The position numbers and the translations under genes are program-made. Below are positions 23,160 to 31,728 of a DNA stretch of 36,850 nt, piece by piece. Each line of letters starts with the position of its first letter. The first letter of the stretch is position 1. The notes beneath the pieces are model-generated. The model worked only from the letters and a program-made list of their open reading frames with translations, had not been told where the DNA came from and did not search any database. Source of the stretch: Candidatus Pelagibacter sp. (GTDB lineage Bacteria; Pseudomonadota; Alphaproteobacteria; Pelagibacterales; Pelagibacteraceae); the NCBI GenBank assembly GCA_028408025.1, contig JAOOKL010000001.1, positions 1-36,850 on the forward strand. The letters are read 5' to 3'.

Positions 23160-23813
23160 TTATAATGATTTAATTAGCTTTTGAATATTCTTTTTAATAT
23201 TTCCTCGGGTAACTGAACGCCCAATAACAAGCCAATCAGAGTTGACTTTTTTGGCTTCCATAGATCGTTTTTGATCATAATTTCTTTTACCTATCTGAAC
23301 ACCTGGAGTAATGATTTCTTTTTTAAAAACTTTTCTGACAACACTTACTTCAAAAGGACTACAGACCAAAGCATCCAAAGATGCTTGTCTGGCTAGTTTT
23401 GCTTGATGAGCTACCAAATTTTTAACAGATTTATTGTAGCCTATTAATTTTAAATCTCTATCATCGAGTGATGTTAAGGTTGACACCCCAACGACCTTGA
23501 TTGAACCAGAAACTTTTTTAACCGCCTTCAAGGCCTTAAGGCCTGATGAGATATGGACTGTAAGGTAATTTATCTTTAAATCTTTCAATGCTTTCACTGC
23601 AGACAGCATTGTATTTACAGTGTCGTTTAATTTGAGATCAACGAAAATAGTTTTATTATTTAATTTGGATACAAAATGTCTTCCTTTTTTTGAATTCATA
23701 AATTCAAGTCCAAATTTATATCCAATTTTGATTTTCTTGGTTTGTGATTGATTAATTATTTTTTTTGCTATTTTAAGGTCAGTAGTATCGACAGCTATAA
23801 ATATCTTCTTCAT
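23160..23813 (-). CDS. pyrF: orotidine 5'-phosphate decarboxylase
   Basis: A 217-residue TIM-barrel enzyme that decarboxylates OMP to UMP, the last step of de novo pyrimidine synthesis. The N-terminal FIAVDT has the first conserved Asp. The catalytic D-x-K-x-x-D is Asp59, Lys61 and Asp64 in FVDLKLND. The following residues are TVNTM, in place of the usual I-P-N-T-V. TPGVQ and DQKRSM with GRSVTR form the phosphate-binding end. Length is normal. The ATG overlaps the ihfB stop by four bases. It occupies the position where trpF is often found, next to trpB; its motifs are PyrF and not TrpF. Confidence 0.92.
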   Translation of the reverse strand: MKKIFIAVDTTDLKIAKKIINQSQTKKIKIGYKFGLEFMNSKKGRHFVSKLNNKTIFVDLKLNDTVNTMLSAVKALKDLKINYLTVHISSGLKALKAVKKVSGSIKVVGVSTLTSLDDRDLKLIGYNKSVKNLVAHQAKLARQASLDALVCSPFEVSVVRKVFKKEIITPGVQIGKRNYDQKRSMEAKKVNSDWLVIGRSVTRGNIKKNIQKLIKSL

Positions 23814-24091
23814 TGATTTAAAAACTCTTTAAATTTTTTACTTGCCCTAAATCGTATCTTATTCTTTTTTGGAACGTAAATCAGCCTTCCAGTTCTTGGA
23901 TCTCTTGCTGAATATTTTTCCCTAATTTCTTTGATAAAAAAAGTTCCAAAATCTCTAAGTTCTACCGATTTTCTCTCTTTAAGCGCGTGTTCAATATTAT
24001 CGAAGAAGTTATCTATGATAGAATCAATCTGTTTATGATTTAGTTTTGGATGTTTTTTTTTTAATTGTTTAATTAATTTTGGTCTCGACAA
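23810..24091 (-). CDS. ihfB: integration host factor subunit beta
   Basis: A 93-residue HU/IHF-family DNA-bending protein. The N-terminal helices (LIKQLKKKHPKLNHKQIDSI) and the strand ELRDFGTFFIKE are typical, as is the beta-arm ARDPRTGRLIYVPKKNKIRF with the conserved R-N/D-P-x-T-G turn. The position directly after rpsA is a conserved arrangement for ihfB in proteobacteria, which supports beta rather than alpha or HU. The start codon is TTG (24091-24089) immediately adjacent to the rpsA stop, so translation likely reinitiates there. No ATG is available nearby. It acts with IhfA, not in this window, on nucleoid and promoter architecture. Confidence 0.9.
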   Translation of the reverse strand: MSRPKLIKQLKKKHPKLNHKQIDSIIDNFFDNIEHALKERKSVELRDFGTFFIKEIREKYSARDPRTGRLIYVPKKNKIRFRASKKFKEFLNQ

Positions 24092-25825
24092 TTATTTTTC
24101 TTCTTTTTTCTTTTTCTTTCCACCACCGATGGCTTTTTCAAAAATTCCTTTTAGGGTAGCTCCTGACTTTGTAGCACCTTCACCAAATTTTGCTATTAAA
24201 GATTTTTCCTCATCTATTTGAGCAGCTTTCACGCTTAATTTAATCTTTCTTGCTTTTAAATCCAATTCTGTAATTTTTGCATCTAAAGCGTTGCCTGGAG
24301 AAAAGACTTCAGGTCTAGCATCTGCTGATTCTTTTGCTAGGTCTGATTTTCTAATCGTAAAAATTAATTTTTTATCTTTATCTACTGTAACTTTAACACC
24401 AGTTTTTAAAACTTCGTGAATTCTTGTAGTTATTACGTCTCCAATTTTTTTACTATTATCTTTAAACCAGTCTAAAGGATCTTTATCCAAAGCACGTTTT
24501 GAAAATCTTATTTTATCATCTTTTATGTCTATAATTTGAACAGATAAAATATCATTCTTTTTATATTTTTTCAGGTTATCAATATTTTCATCATAAGAAA
24601 TTTCTTTATAGTGAAGCATACCAGTCAGTTTAGAGTCTAAGAGTTCCCCAAAAATTGCTTTATCTGTAACATTATTGATCTTTATTTTTACTTCCTTCCC
24701 TATACTATCTTTTATTTTGTCCCATGGATTCTCTAGCACTGCTTTATAAGATAATGAGATTCTTTTTGACTCTTTATCTATATTTACAATTTTAAACTTA
24801 ATATTTTGAGAAACTGAGAGTATTTTGCTTGGCTTAATATTTCTATTTGTCCAGTCTAACTCACTCGAATGAATTAGCCCTTCAATTCCATCTTCAATTC
24901 TAACGAAACATCCATAGTCCATTATTTTTGTTACTGTTCCATCATAAATTTCACCAACTTTATATTTCTTTTCAATTTTTTCATACGGATCCTCCGTTAA
25001 AGCCTTAATTGATGCTGACACACGATTAGTTTTAGGATCAATTTTAGTTATTTTTACTTTTAGTTTTTGGCCAATTGTTACAAGATCTGCAGGTTTTTTT
25101 ACTCTGCCATGACTTAAATCACTCACGTGTAACAAGGCATCAATTCCATAAATATCCAAAAATATTCCCCAGTCCGTTGTGGCTTTTACAATGGCATCCT
25201 CTACAATATCGCCTTCTTTAATGTTTTTTAAAGCTTCAGCAACTTCAGCATTTTTGCTTTTTTCAAGCACCGCTCTACGAGAAACACAGACATTACCTCT
25301 GGAGCGATCAATACGTGTTGCAATCACTTTTACTGGAGTATTCATTAAATGGTCAATTTTTTTTAAAGGTCTAACATCTATTTGTGAAGAGGGCATAAAA
25401 CATGCAAGTGAGTCTACTGTGCATATAAAACCACCTTTCACTTTTCCAGTTATATAACCAGTCAATTCTTCTTGTGTCTCAAAAACTTTTTCCATTTTTT
25501 TCCAAGACTTCATTTTTCTGGCTTTTTCTCTTGAAAGGACTATTTCACCTGAACGAGCGCTTTCAATTCGTTCTAAATAAACGTCTACAGTAGATCCAAC
25601 TTTTAATTTTGACAGTTCATCGTCATTTTTAAACTCTTCAATAGGTATCATCCCTTCAGACTTAGCTTTACAGTCTACCACTATAAAATTTTTCATTATT
25701 TCAGTAACTGTAGCTTTTATAATTTCATTTTCTTTGAGTTTTCTATCTTTAAAATCTTCATCTAATAGACTTTGGAACTCTTGTTTTAAAGGGCTGGTTT
25801 TTTTTAATTCTTGTTCAGTTGACAT
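24092..25825 (-). CDS. rpsA: 30S ribosomal protein S1
   Basis: A 577-residue S1 protein with about six S1/OB-fold repeats. It unfolds mRNA and brings it to the 30S subunit. Repeats are visible by their G-x-I/V spacing and GxV-x-x-x/G-x-x-x-x-x-D pattern, for example GYITGKVKGGFICTVDSLACFMP, DAIVKATTDWGIFLDIYGIDALLH and DGTVTKIMDYGCFVRIEDGIEGLIH. The C-terminus ends in a Lys-rich tail (GGGKKKKKEEK). Length is close to E. coli S1. It sits between cmk (3 bases upstream) and ihfB (adjacent), the usual cmk-rpsA-ihfB order. It should be one of the most highly expressed proteins of this block, so an internal promoter upstream is plausible but not seen. Confidence 0.96.
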   Translation of the reverse strand: MSTEQELKKTSPLKQEFQSLLDEDFKDRKLKENEIIKATVTEIMKNFIVVDCKAKSEGMIPIEEFKNDDELSKLKVGSTVDVYLERIESARSGEIVLSREKARKMKSWKKMEKVFETQEELTGYITGKVKGGFICTVDSLACFMPSSQIDVRPLKKIDHLMNTPVKVIATRIDRSRGNVCVSRRAVLEKSKNAEVAEALKNIKEGDIVEDAIVKATTDWGIFLDIYGIDALLHVSDLSHGRVKKPADLVTIGQKLKVKITKIDPKTNRVSASIKALTEDPYEKIEKKYKVGEIYDGTVTKIMDYGCFVRIEDGIEGLIHSSELDWTNRNIKPSKILSVSQNIKFKIVNIDKESKRISLSYKAVLENPWDKIKDSIGKEVKIKINNVTDKAIFGELLDSKLTGMLHYKEISYDENIDNLKKYKKNDILSVQIIDIKDDKIRFSKRALDKDPLDWFKDNSKKIGDVITTRIHEVLKTGVKVTVDKDKKLIFTIRKSDLAKESADARPEVFSPGNALDAKITELDLKARKIKLSVKAAQIDEEKSLIAKFGEGATKSGATLKGIFEKAIGGGKKKKKEEK

Positions 25826-25828
25826 ATT

Positions 25829-26470
25829 TTATTTTAACAACTTCGTTACGTGTTTTGACATTTTTTTCAGCATTTCTTGTTTATTTAATTTATCCGTTGC
25901 GATTTCTATCGCATTTCTATGTTTTTTTAAAGGGCTGTTTTTCCTTTTCAAGTCATGATTATTTCTTATTCTTAAGGCTTTTTTAACGTCTTTAAGTTTA
26001 ATTTTATTATTTCTTTTTTTTAACTCTTTAAACCTTCTGTAAGCAGCTACATTTAAATTACATTTAAAGAAAAATTTTAAATCCGAATTGGGTAGTATTT
26101 TTGTTGCTATATCCCTTCCTTCAATACAGCAATTTTTATTTTTTTTTACAAAAGCAATTTGAAAATTCTTTAATATTTCTCTTATAGCACTTTTTTTTGC
26201 AACAATTGCGCTAAAGTTTGATATTTCTTGGGTATGGAGATTAAATTTATTAATTTTTTTGTAATTCAATTTTTTAAATTTGTTTTTTAAAAAATTTATT
26301 TGATTTATTGGTTTATATTTTAATAAAAGGAAACTTGCATATCTATATAATAAACCTGAAGATAGAAATTTAAGTTTATATTTTCTAGCTATCATTTTTG
26401 CACCCGTAGATTTTCCTGTTGCTGCACCACCATCACAAGCTATCTGAATAGTTCTCTTATTTAATTTCAC
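25829..26470 (-). CDS. cmk: cytidylate kinase
   Basis: A 213-residue (d)CMP kinase. The P-loop reads GGAATGKSTGAK near residue 14 (usually GPAASGKGT). EGRDIATKILPNSDLKFF is the substrate-binding block, in place of E-G-R-D-I-G-T-V-V-F-P. The C-terminal RR-FKEL...R...SPLKKH...IAT is the Arg-rich NMP-binding and lid region. I choose GTG 26470 because GGAGG lies five bases before it; a TTG 12 bases upstream would put the ribosome-binding site inside the gene. It overlaps the aroA end by 14 bases. The usual aroA-cmk-rpsA order is conserved. Confidence 0.9.
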   Translation of the reverse strand: MKLNKRTIQIACDGGAATGKSTGAKMIARKYKLKFLSSGLLYRYASFLLLKYKPINQINFLKNKFKKLNYKKINKFNLHTQEISNFSAIVAKKSAIREILKNFQIAFVKKNKNCCIEGRDIATKILPNSDLKFFFKCNLNVAAYRRFKELKKRNNKIKLKDVKKALRIRNNHDLKRKNSPLKKHRNAIEIATDKLNKQEMLKKMSKHVTKLLK

Positions 26471-27800
26471 AATTTCCTCCAAGAGACTTAATAATTTTTA
26501 AGAAAGATGGTGACGAAGTATAAACGGTTTCAAAATTGTTAATCTTAATTTTAACTCCTAAAAGTAAGGAGAGTATTAGTGAAGACATACATATTCTGTG
26601 ATCTCCCAAACTGGGAACGTTTATAGTTTTATTCTTTATTTTTATATTACTTTTACCATAAATTTTAATTTCGTTTTGATTTGCAATAGTCTTTATTCCA
26701 ATTTGTTTAAGAATTTTTTGCATCTCTCTAATTCTATTACTTTCTTTGTTAGCTAAATCCCCAATCCCTTTAAAAACAGATAATCCATTTGTTAAACCAG
26801 CTATTACAAACATAATTGGATATTCATCTGTTGCTTTGACATAGTACTCCTTAGCAGCTTTTAAAGGTTTAATCTTACAACTTTTTATATTTATATCTCC
26901 ATGAATTTCATTATTGTTTCTTTTTATATTTGAAAATTTTATTTTTGCTCCATGTTTTTTTAACAAGTCATAGAACCCTATTCTTGTAGGATTTAATCCA
27001 ACTTTTTTTATTTTGAGAGAAGAGTTTTTATTCAGCAGTGTAAGCGCAGTAAAAAAAGCAGCGCTCGATGGATCACCAGGTATATCAATGTCAATTGAAT
27101 TTAATTGTTTTTTTCCAAAGACTTCTATAATTTTTTTTTTGCCCTTTTTAATTTTAATTGCTTTTAAATTTGAGCAAAGTATGTTCTCTGAGTGATCTCT
27201 AGATTTTTCTGTTTCTGTTATCTCTGTGTTACCAAAAGAATTTAAACCTGCTAAAATTACTGCACTTTTTAATTGAGCAGATACTCCAGCTTTATATTTT
27301 ATACCAACAGGCATTTCAGTCGAAATAAGTTTTAAAGGAAAATTATATTTATTTTTTGGTAGAAACTCTGCTCCAAATTCTGACATTAGTATGATCAATT
27401 TTTTCATACTTCTTTTGTTCAATGAATTATCACCTTTAATTTTAATTTCTATATCAGGTGTTGTAGATAGTATTCCAATTAGTAATCTTGCCAATGTTCC
27501 AGAGTTACCAAAATCTAATTGTAAGTTTTTTTTTGCAAAAAAAGATCCCAATCCTTTACCATAAATAATATATGAACCTGCTTGCTCTTTCTTAATTTTA
27601 ACTCCAAGTTTTTTTAAACAATTTATAGTAGAAAAAACATCTTCCGACTCTAATACGTTTTTTAATTTTGAAATATCTTGACTTATTGCACCGATTAAAA
27701 AGCTTCTAATTGATAAAGATTTATCCGAGTCAACTTTAATTACTTTATTAAATGGTTTAATTGACTCTCTATTAATTAGGTTAAATCTTTTTGACAACAT
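26457..27800 (-). CDS. aroA: 3-phosphoshikimate 1-carboxyvinyltransferase (EPSP synthase)
   Basis: A 447-residue EPSP synthase, which joins PEP and shikimate-3-phosphate in the shikimate pathway that feeds tryptophan and other aromatics. Blocks include DKSLSIRSFLIGA, FGNSGTLARLLIGIL, the GDPSSAAFF block, DEYPIMFVIAGLTNG and GDHRICMSS near the C-terminus, the last holding the conserved Arg. It has the two-fold inverse alpha-beta barrel length. The start is ATG 27800, six bases after lptB; a TTG at 27803 gives one more residue. In E. coli this gene also precedes cmk and rpsA. Any relation to trpBA further down the same block is by position only. Confidence 0.92.
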   Translation of the reverse strand: MLSKRFNLINRESIKPFNKVIKVDSDKSLSIRSFLIGAISQDISKLKNVLESEDVFSTINCLKKLGVKIKKEQAGSYIIYGKGLGSFFAKKNLQLDFGNSGTLARLLIGILSTTPDIEIKIKGDNSLNKRSMKKLIILMSEFGAEFLPKNKYNFPLKLISTEMPVGIKYKAGVSAQLKSAVILAGLNSFGNTEITETEKSRDHSENILCSNLKAIKIKKGKKKIIEVFGKKQLNSIDIDIPGDPSSAAFFTALTLLNKNSSLKIKKVGLNPTRIGFYDLLKKHGAKIKFSNIKRNNNEIHGDINIKSCKIKPLKAAKEYYVKATDEYPIMFVIAGLTNGLSVFKGIGDLANKESNRIREMQKILKQIGIKTIANQNEIKIYGKSNIKIKNKTINVPSLGDHRICMSSLILSLLLGVKIKINNFETVYTSSPSFLKIIKSLGGNCEIK

Positions 27801-27805
27801 CAATT

Positions 27806-28561
27806 TTATGAAAATTGTGATCCAAAATAATGCTCTATAGCTTTTGAGGATTTTAATAGCTCTCGAGAAGTTCCCTCTGCAATTACTGTATGTTCTCCAA
27901 GAACGTAGCTTCTGTCTGTGATGTCAAACAGATTTTTAACATTATGATCAGTAACAAGAATAGCAGTTCCACTCGATTGAATCTTTAAAATATATTTTTG
28001 AATATCTTGAATTACCAAAGGATCTAAAGCAGCTAAAGGTTCATCTAATAAAACAATTTTTGGTTTATTAATCATTACTCTTGCCATCATTAATCTTCTT
28101 ATTTCTCCTCCTGATAAAACTGAAGCATTAAGACTTCTTAAATGTTGCAAATTAAATTCATCAAGTAACTTTTCTGTAATTTCTTTTTGTTGACTTGCGT
28201 CTTTGATACTGATTTGAGCTATTCCAAGAATATTATCGTATACACTCATATCAAAAACACTCCTTTGCTGGGGCAGATATCCTAAACCTTCTTTTGATCT
28301 TAAATGAATTGGTATTTGTTCAATCGATTTATTATTCAAATAAATTTTTCCACCCTCAGGATTTTGCTCTCCTATACTAATTGAAAATAATGTTGTTTTT
28401 CCACATCCGTTTGGACCAAGGACTCCTACACATTCTCCAGGAAAGACTTTAAGTGAAAGTTTTTTTAAAACTGGTCTACCATCAAAAGATTTACTTATAT
28501 CTTTTACCTCAAAAATTGGCTTATCTTTTTTAAATTTTAATATTCTAAAACCTTTTTTCAT
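27806..28561 (-). CDS. lptB: LPS export ABC transporter ATP-binding protein
   Basis: A 251-residue ABC ATPase, which powers lipopolysaccharide extraction from the inner membrane with LptF, LptG and LptC. Walker A is GPNGCGKTT (residues 49-57). The signature is LSGGEIRRL, followed by Walker B IVLLDEP and the switch HN in TDHNVKN. The GYLPQQRSVFDMSVYDNIL block is characteristic of LptB. A short N-terminal extension (about 15 residues, Lys-rich) precedes the usual start. It overlaps lptC by 17 bases. LptF and LptG are not in the window; lptA, usually between lptC and lptB, is missing here. Confidence 0.93.
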   Translation of the reverse strand: MKKGFRILKFKKDKPIFEVKDISKSFDGRPVLKKLSLKVFPGECVGVLGPNGCGKTTLFSISIGEQNPEGGKIYLNNKSIEQIPIHLRSKEGLGYLPQQRSVFDMSVYDNILGIAQISIKDASQQKEITEKLLDEFNLQHLRSLNASVLSGGEIRRLMMARVMINKPKIVLLDEPLAALDPLVIQDIQKYILKIQSSGTAILVTDHNVKNLFDITDRSYVLGEHTVIAEGTSRELLKSSKAIEHYFGSQFS

Positions 28562-29165
28562 TTAAATTCACATTAGCATTTATTTTACCTTTATTAAAAG
28601 AGGTAATATTTAGTTTTTGTTTTTTTATGTCAAATAAAAGTTTATCCGCTATTAAGTTTCCTCTAATATCATCAATTCTTACATTCTCATAAATACTTAG
28701 ATATCTTTTTGAGTTAGAATAATCAGCTTTTTGGGCATAAAGATTGCTACTTAAATAATTTGCTTTTACATCATCAATAAACTTCATATCTAAGGTTTTA
28801 TTATTATAAACACCTTTTTTTGACCAGATACGTAGTGTTGTATCATCTTTGAAATAAAAAATTGCCTCAACCGATGACATATATATTATTTCTGGTGTCA
28901 ATTTATCAAGATATGCCTCTCTAGACTTTAGCACATATCTATTTCCACTTAAATCTAAACCAGTATATTCAATATTAATAAATTTTTCTTGATTTTCTAA
29001 GTTCTGCTCAGATTTTTGATCTTTTATTTTTTCTTTTGTTGTCTCAGAAATTATAGTTTCATTAATTTTGTAATCTTGGTTGTAGTAAGTAAAGTAAATA
29101 ATCATTATCCCAATAAACAACAGAATAAATTGAGTAATTCTTAATTTTTTCTTTCTTTCAATCAT
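28545..29165 (-). CDS. lptC: LPS export protein LptC-like
   Basis: A 206-residue bitopic protein: a basic N-terminus, one transmembrane helix of about residues 9-27 (ITQFILLFIGIMIIYFTYY), a linker and a periplasmic beta-jellyroll-like region. The region has repeated short strands with alternating polarity (GNRYVLKSREAYLD, LRIWSKKGVYNNKTLDMKFID, LYAQKADYSNSKRYLSIYENVRI), as in LptC/OstA-like domains. The assignment is also supported by position between kdsD and lptB. The start ATG overlaps the kdsD stop as ATGA, and its end overlaps lptB. It may also take the place of LptA in the transenvelope bridge, but that is only inference. Confidence 0.83.
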   Translation of the reverse strand: MIERKKKLRITQFILLFIGIMIIYFTYYNQDYKINETIISETTKEKIKDQKSEQNLENQEKFINIEYTGLDLSGNRYVLKSREAYLDKLTPEIIYMSSVEAIFYFKDDTTLRIWSKKGVYNNKTLDMKFIDDVKANYLSSNLYAQKADYSNSKRYLSIYENVRIDDIRGNLIADKLLFDIKKQKLNITSFNKGKINANVNLNEKRF

Positions 29166-30142
29166 CTGAGGCCGTGTTGTAGAAGAAAATGTATGTGAAT
29201 AATTCCTTGTAATTTAGCTTTATTCTTTAATGCAAAATGTTTATCAGATACCACAAGTAAACTTGTTATTTTCTTTTCATTCATAATAGTCAAAGCTTTT
29301 GAAGCTGGCATGTTTTCATTAACAGTAAGAGGATTTTTTGTCATAATTTTTTCTAAATTAGTTTCTTTTGAAATTGACCTCATTTCTCTCCTTAAGTCCC
29401 CATCAGATATTAATCCTGCAATAAAATTATTTTTTAGCACTACAACAACTCCAAGTTTTTTTTTATTTATGACACTTAAAGCCTCTCTAATTCTTTTTTT
29501 AGAATTTATTACTGGAAGTTTTTTTCCTGTAACCATTATATCTTTTGCTAAAAGCAAAGAACCACCAATATTCCCTCCTGGATGAAAAACTTTGAATTTT
29601 TCTTTAGAAAATTTTCTTTTATACATTACCGTAGTAGCTAAACAATCGCCTAAAAGCATTTGTAAAGAGGTACTAGAAGTTGGAACCATGCCAATCACGT
29701 CAGACTCTCTAACTTTTGGTAATAAAATTTTAATATCACTTGCTTTTAATAATAAACTGTCAGCTTTAGATGCAGCTCCAATAATCTTAATTCTTGAACG
29801 ATTTGCATACTTTAGCATATTTGAAAGTTCAGACGTATTACCTGAATATGAAAAAATGATTAAAATATCTTTTCTTTCAATCTGACCCATATCTCCATGT
29901 AAAGCTTGTGCTGGATCGCAAAAAAAACTTGGGATACCCACGCTGGAAAATGTTGCTGAAATCTTACGTGCTATTAATCCTGATTTACCTATTCCTGCAA
30001 AAACCACTTTTCCTTTACAATCAAGTATTGAGTCTACAGCTTTAATGAAAGAACTATTAAATACTTTATTAATTTTTTTTAATTCATTAATTTGATTCTT
30101 GGCAGCTTTTTTTGCTAAATTTATGTAATTACTTTTTTTCAT
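29162..30142 (-). CDS. kdsD: D-arabinose-5-phosphate isomerase
   Basis: A 326-residue KpsF/KdsD protein, which makes arabinose-5-phosphate for Kdo synthesis. The SIS domain (about residues 35-170) has the sugar-phosphate-binding GIGKSGLIARKISATFSS, the ALHGDMGQI block with the catalytic His and a SYSGNTSELS loop. Two CBS repeats follow from about residue 205 to the end, the second including the KITSLLVV strand. Length is standard. It is adjacent to rnd (TAATG overlap) and lptC, a common LPS-supply arrangement. Kdo is required for lipid A core export by the downstream Lpt system, giving the neighbours a shared theme. Confidence 0.94.
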   Translation of the reverse strand: MKKSNYINLAKKAAKNQINELKKINKVFNSSFIKAVDSILDCKGKVVFAGIGKSGLIARKISATFSSVGIPSFFCDPAQALHGDMGQIERKDILIIFSYSGNTSELSNMLKYANRSRIKIIGAASKADSLLLKASDIKILLPKVRESDVIGMVPTSSTSLQMLLGDCLATTVMYKRKFSKEKFKVFHPGGNIGGSLLLAKDIMVTGKKLPVINSKKRIREALSVINKKKLGVVVVLKNNFIAGLISDGDLRREMRSISKETNLEKIMTKNPLTVNENMPASKALTIMNEKKITSLLVVSDKHFALKNKAKLQGIIHIHFLLQHGLR

Positions 30143-30765
30143 TAGTGTTCAAAAATATCAAATTTAAATCCATTTTGGTCAAGCTCAACTCTAGTATTTA
30201 AAAAATTAAGACAATTGTTAAATAGTTCCATTCTATTCTCTCTTAACAGCATCTTCTCTAATTCCAACTTTATTTTATGTAAAAAAATTACGTCATTCGC
30301 AGCATACTCTAATTGTTTTTCAGAGAGATCACTTATATCTTTATTCCAATCGCTGCTTCCTTGGCGTTTGTCTAAATTTTTATTACAGAACTCTTGCACT
30401 AAGTTTTTTAACCCGTGAGCATCAGTATAGGTTCTAACAATTTTTGATGCTATCTTCGTATCAAAAATATTCTTTAATTTGCATTTTAAAAAAAATTCTA
30501 AAGCATTCTTATCAAATCTTAAAAAATGACCTATCTTTAAAATTTTGTCATTCTCAAGAACAGAAACTAAATTTGGGGCTTTAAAAGTTTTTTTGTTTGG
30601 TTGAATAATGTAAACATTCTCTTTTTCATCACAAATTTGTATTAAACTTAATTTATCTCTTTCAGGTATCTGCAAACCAGTGGCCTCAGTGTCTATTGCA
30701 ATACTGTTCTTAAATGAACTAGCTATCTCTGAAGTTATGTCCTCTTTTATCTTAATTATTTTCAT
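30142..30765 (-). CDS. rnd: ribonuclease D-like 3'-5' exonuclease (no HRDC domain)
   Basis: A 207-residue DEDDy exonuclease. The motifs are IAIDTEATGL (first Asp and Glu), IGHFLRFDKNAL (second Asp) and YAANDVIFL (Tyr and last Asp). This fits an RNase D-like enzyme for tRNA 3' trimming. It is much shorter than E. coli RNase D, since the two C-terminal HRDC domains are lacking; this short form is common in alphaproteobacteria. It is the first gene of the long minus-strand block, and only 18 bases separate its ATG from that of the divergent epimerase gene, so the promoters overlap coding sequence. Confidence 0.87.
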   Translation of the reverse strand: MKIIKIKEDITSEIASSFKNSIAIDTEATGLQIPERDKLSLIQICDEKENVYIIQPNKKTFKAPNLVSVLENDKILKIGHFLRFDKNALEFFLKCKLKNIFDTKIASKIVRTYTDAHGLKNLVQEFCNKNLDKRQGSSDWNKDISDLSEKQLEYAANDVIFLHKIKLELEKMLLRENRMELFNNCLNFLNTRVELDQNGFKFDIFEH

Positions 30766-30783
30766 ATATAGTTTCTAAATATC

Positions 30784-31728
30784 ATGAAAAATCAAATTTG
30801 CACAATTTTAGGTGGTGGAGGTTTTATAGGAAGATATCTTGTTCGAAATTTGACTAAGAGGAACTATAGATGCATTATTTCTACAAGAAATGCTTTTCAA
30901 AAAGGGTATTTAAAGACCCAAGCCACTCCTGGTTCGATAGAACTAATTAATTGGGACTCTAACAATTTTGATGAGTTAAAAGAGTCAATCGAAAATTCTG
31001 ATGTTGTGATCAACCTAATTGGAATTCTTTTTGAAACGAGAAAACAAAAATTTATGAAAATTCATAGAGATATACCCGAAGCGGTTTCAAAAATATGTGC
31101 TAAATCAGATGTAAAAAAATTTATTCAAGTAAGTGCAATTGGCGCGAATGAAAATTCAAAATCCTTATATCAGAGATCAAAATTCCAGGGAGAGATAAAA
31201 GCACTTACAAATTTTAAAAACACCGTAGTAATTAGACCAAGTGTTGTGTGTGGGACAGAGGACAATTTTACAAACTTATTTTCTAAATTAAGTATTTTAC
31301 CCATAATACCAGTGGTTGGTATAAATTATAAATTTCAACCTATATTAGTTACTGATGTTGCTGATGCCATTGTTAAGGCTATTGAAGCAAAAGATAATCA
31401 TGGAAAAATTTATGAAATAGGTGGACCTAAAATCATAAGTTTTGGTGATATGGTTAAATCAATTACGAAAACATTAAACAAGAAAAGATTTGTTGTTGAA
31501 ATGCCGATGCCAATTGCAAAAATTCAAAGTAGCATTATGAGTTTGCTTCCAATACCTCCAATATTAACTCGAGACCAATGTGAAATTTTATCGGAAGCAG
31601 ATAATGTTGTCTCAAATAATCATCTAACACTACAAGACCTTAATGTAAAACCATCTGATGTTGAGGAAGCCATGAAAAAATGGTTATGGAGATTTAGAGA
31701 TGGTGGACAGTTTGCAAAAGCACAATGA
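30784..31728 (+). CDS. complex I NDUFA9-like NAD-dependent epimerase
   Basis: A 314-residue extended short-chain dehydrogenase/NAD(P)-binding protein. The Rossmann motif is GGGGFIGRYL near residue 10, and the catalytic Tyr-x-x-x-Lys is YQRSK, preceded by SAIG. It resembles the alphaproteobacterial NDUFA9/39-kDa-like proteins (complex I NAD(P)H-binding subunit family) more than sugar epimerases, by the ILGGGGFIGRY start and the GTEDNFTN and YEIGGP blocks. The C-terminus (about residue 240 on) has the PMPIAKIQSSIMSLLP segment typical of the family. It overlaps the next gene as ATGA. A role in complex I assembly or in quinone metabolism is inferred. Confidence 0.82.
   Translation: MKNQICTILGGGGFIGRYLVRNLTKRNYRCIISTRNAFQKGYLKTQATPGSIELINWDSNNFDELKESIENSDVVINLIGILFETRKQKFMKIHRDIPEAVSKICAKSDVKKFIQVSAIGANENSKSLYQRSKFQGEIKALTNFKNTVVIRPSVVCGTEDNFTNLFSKLSILPIIPVVGINYKFQPILVTDVADAIVKAIEAKDNHGKIYEIGGPKIISFGDMVKSITKTLNKKRFVVEMPMPIAKIQSSIMSLLPIPPILTRDQCEILSEADNVVSNNHLTLQDLNVKPSDVEEAMKKWLWRFRDGGQFAKAQ

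Noticed and set aside
26471..26482. TTG start for cmk at 26482
   Set aside because: The codons it would add contain GGAGG, which works better as the ribosome-binding site of GTG 26470.
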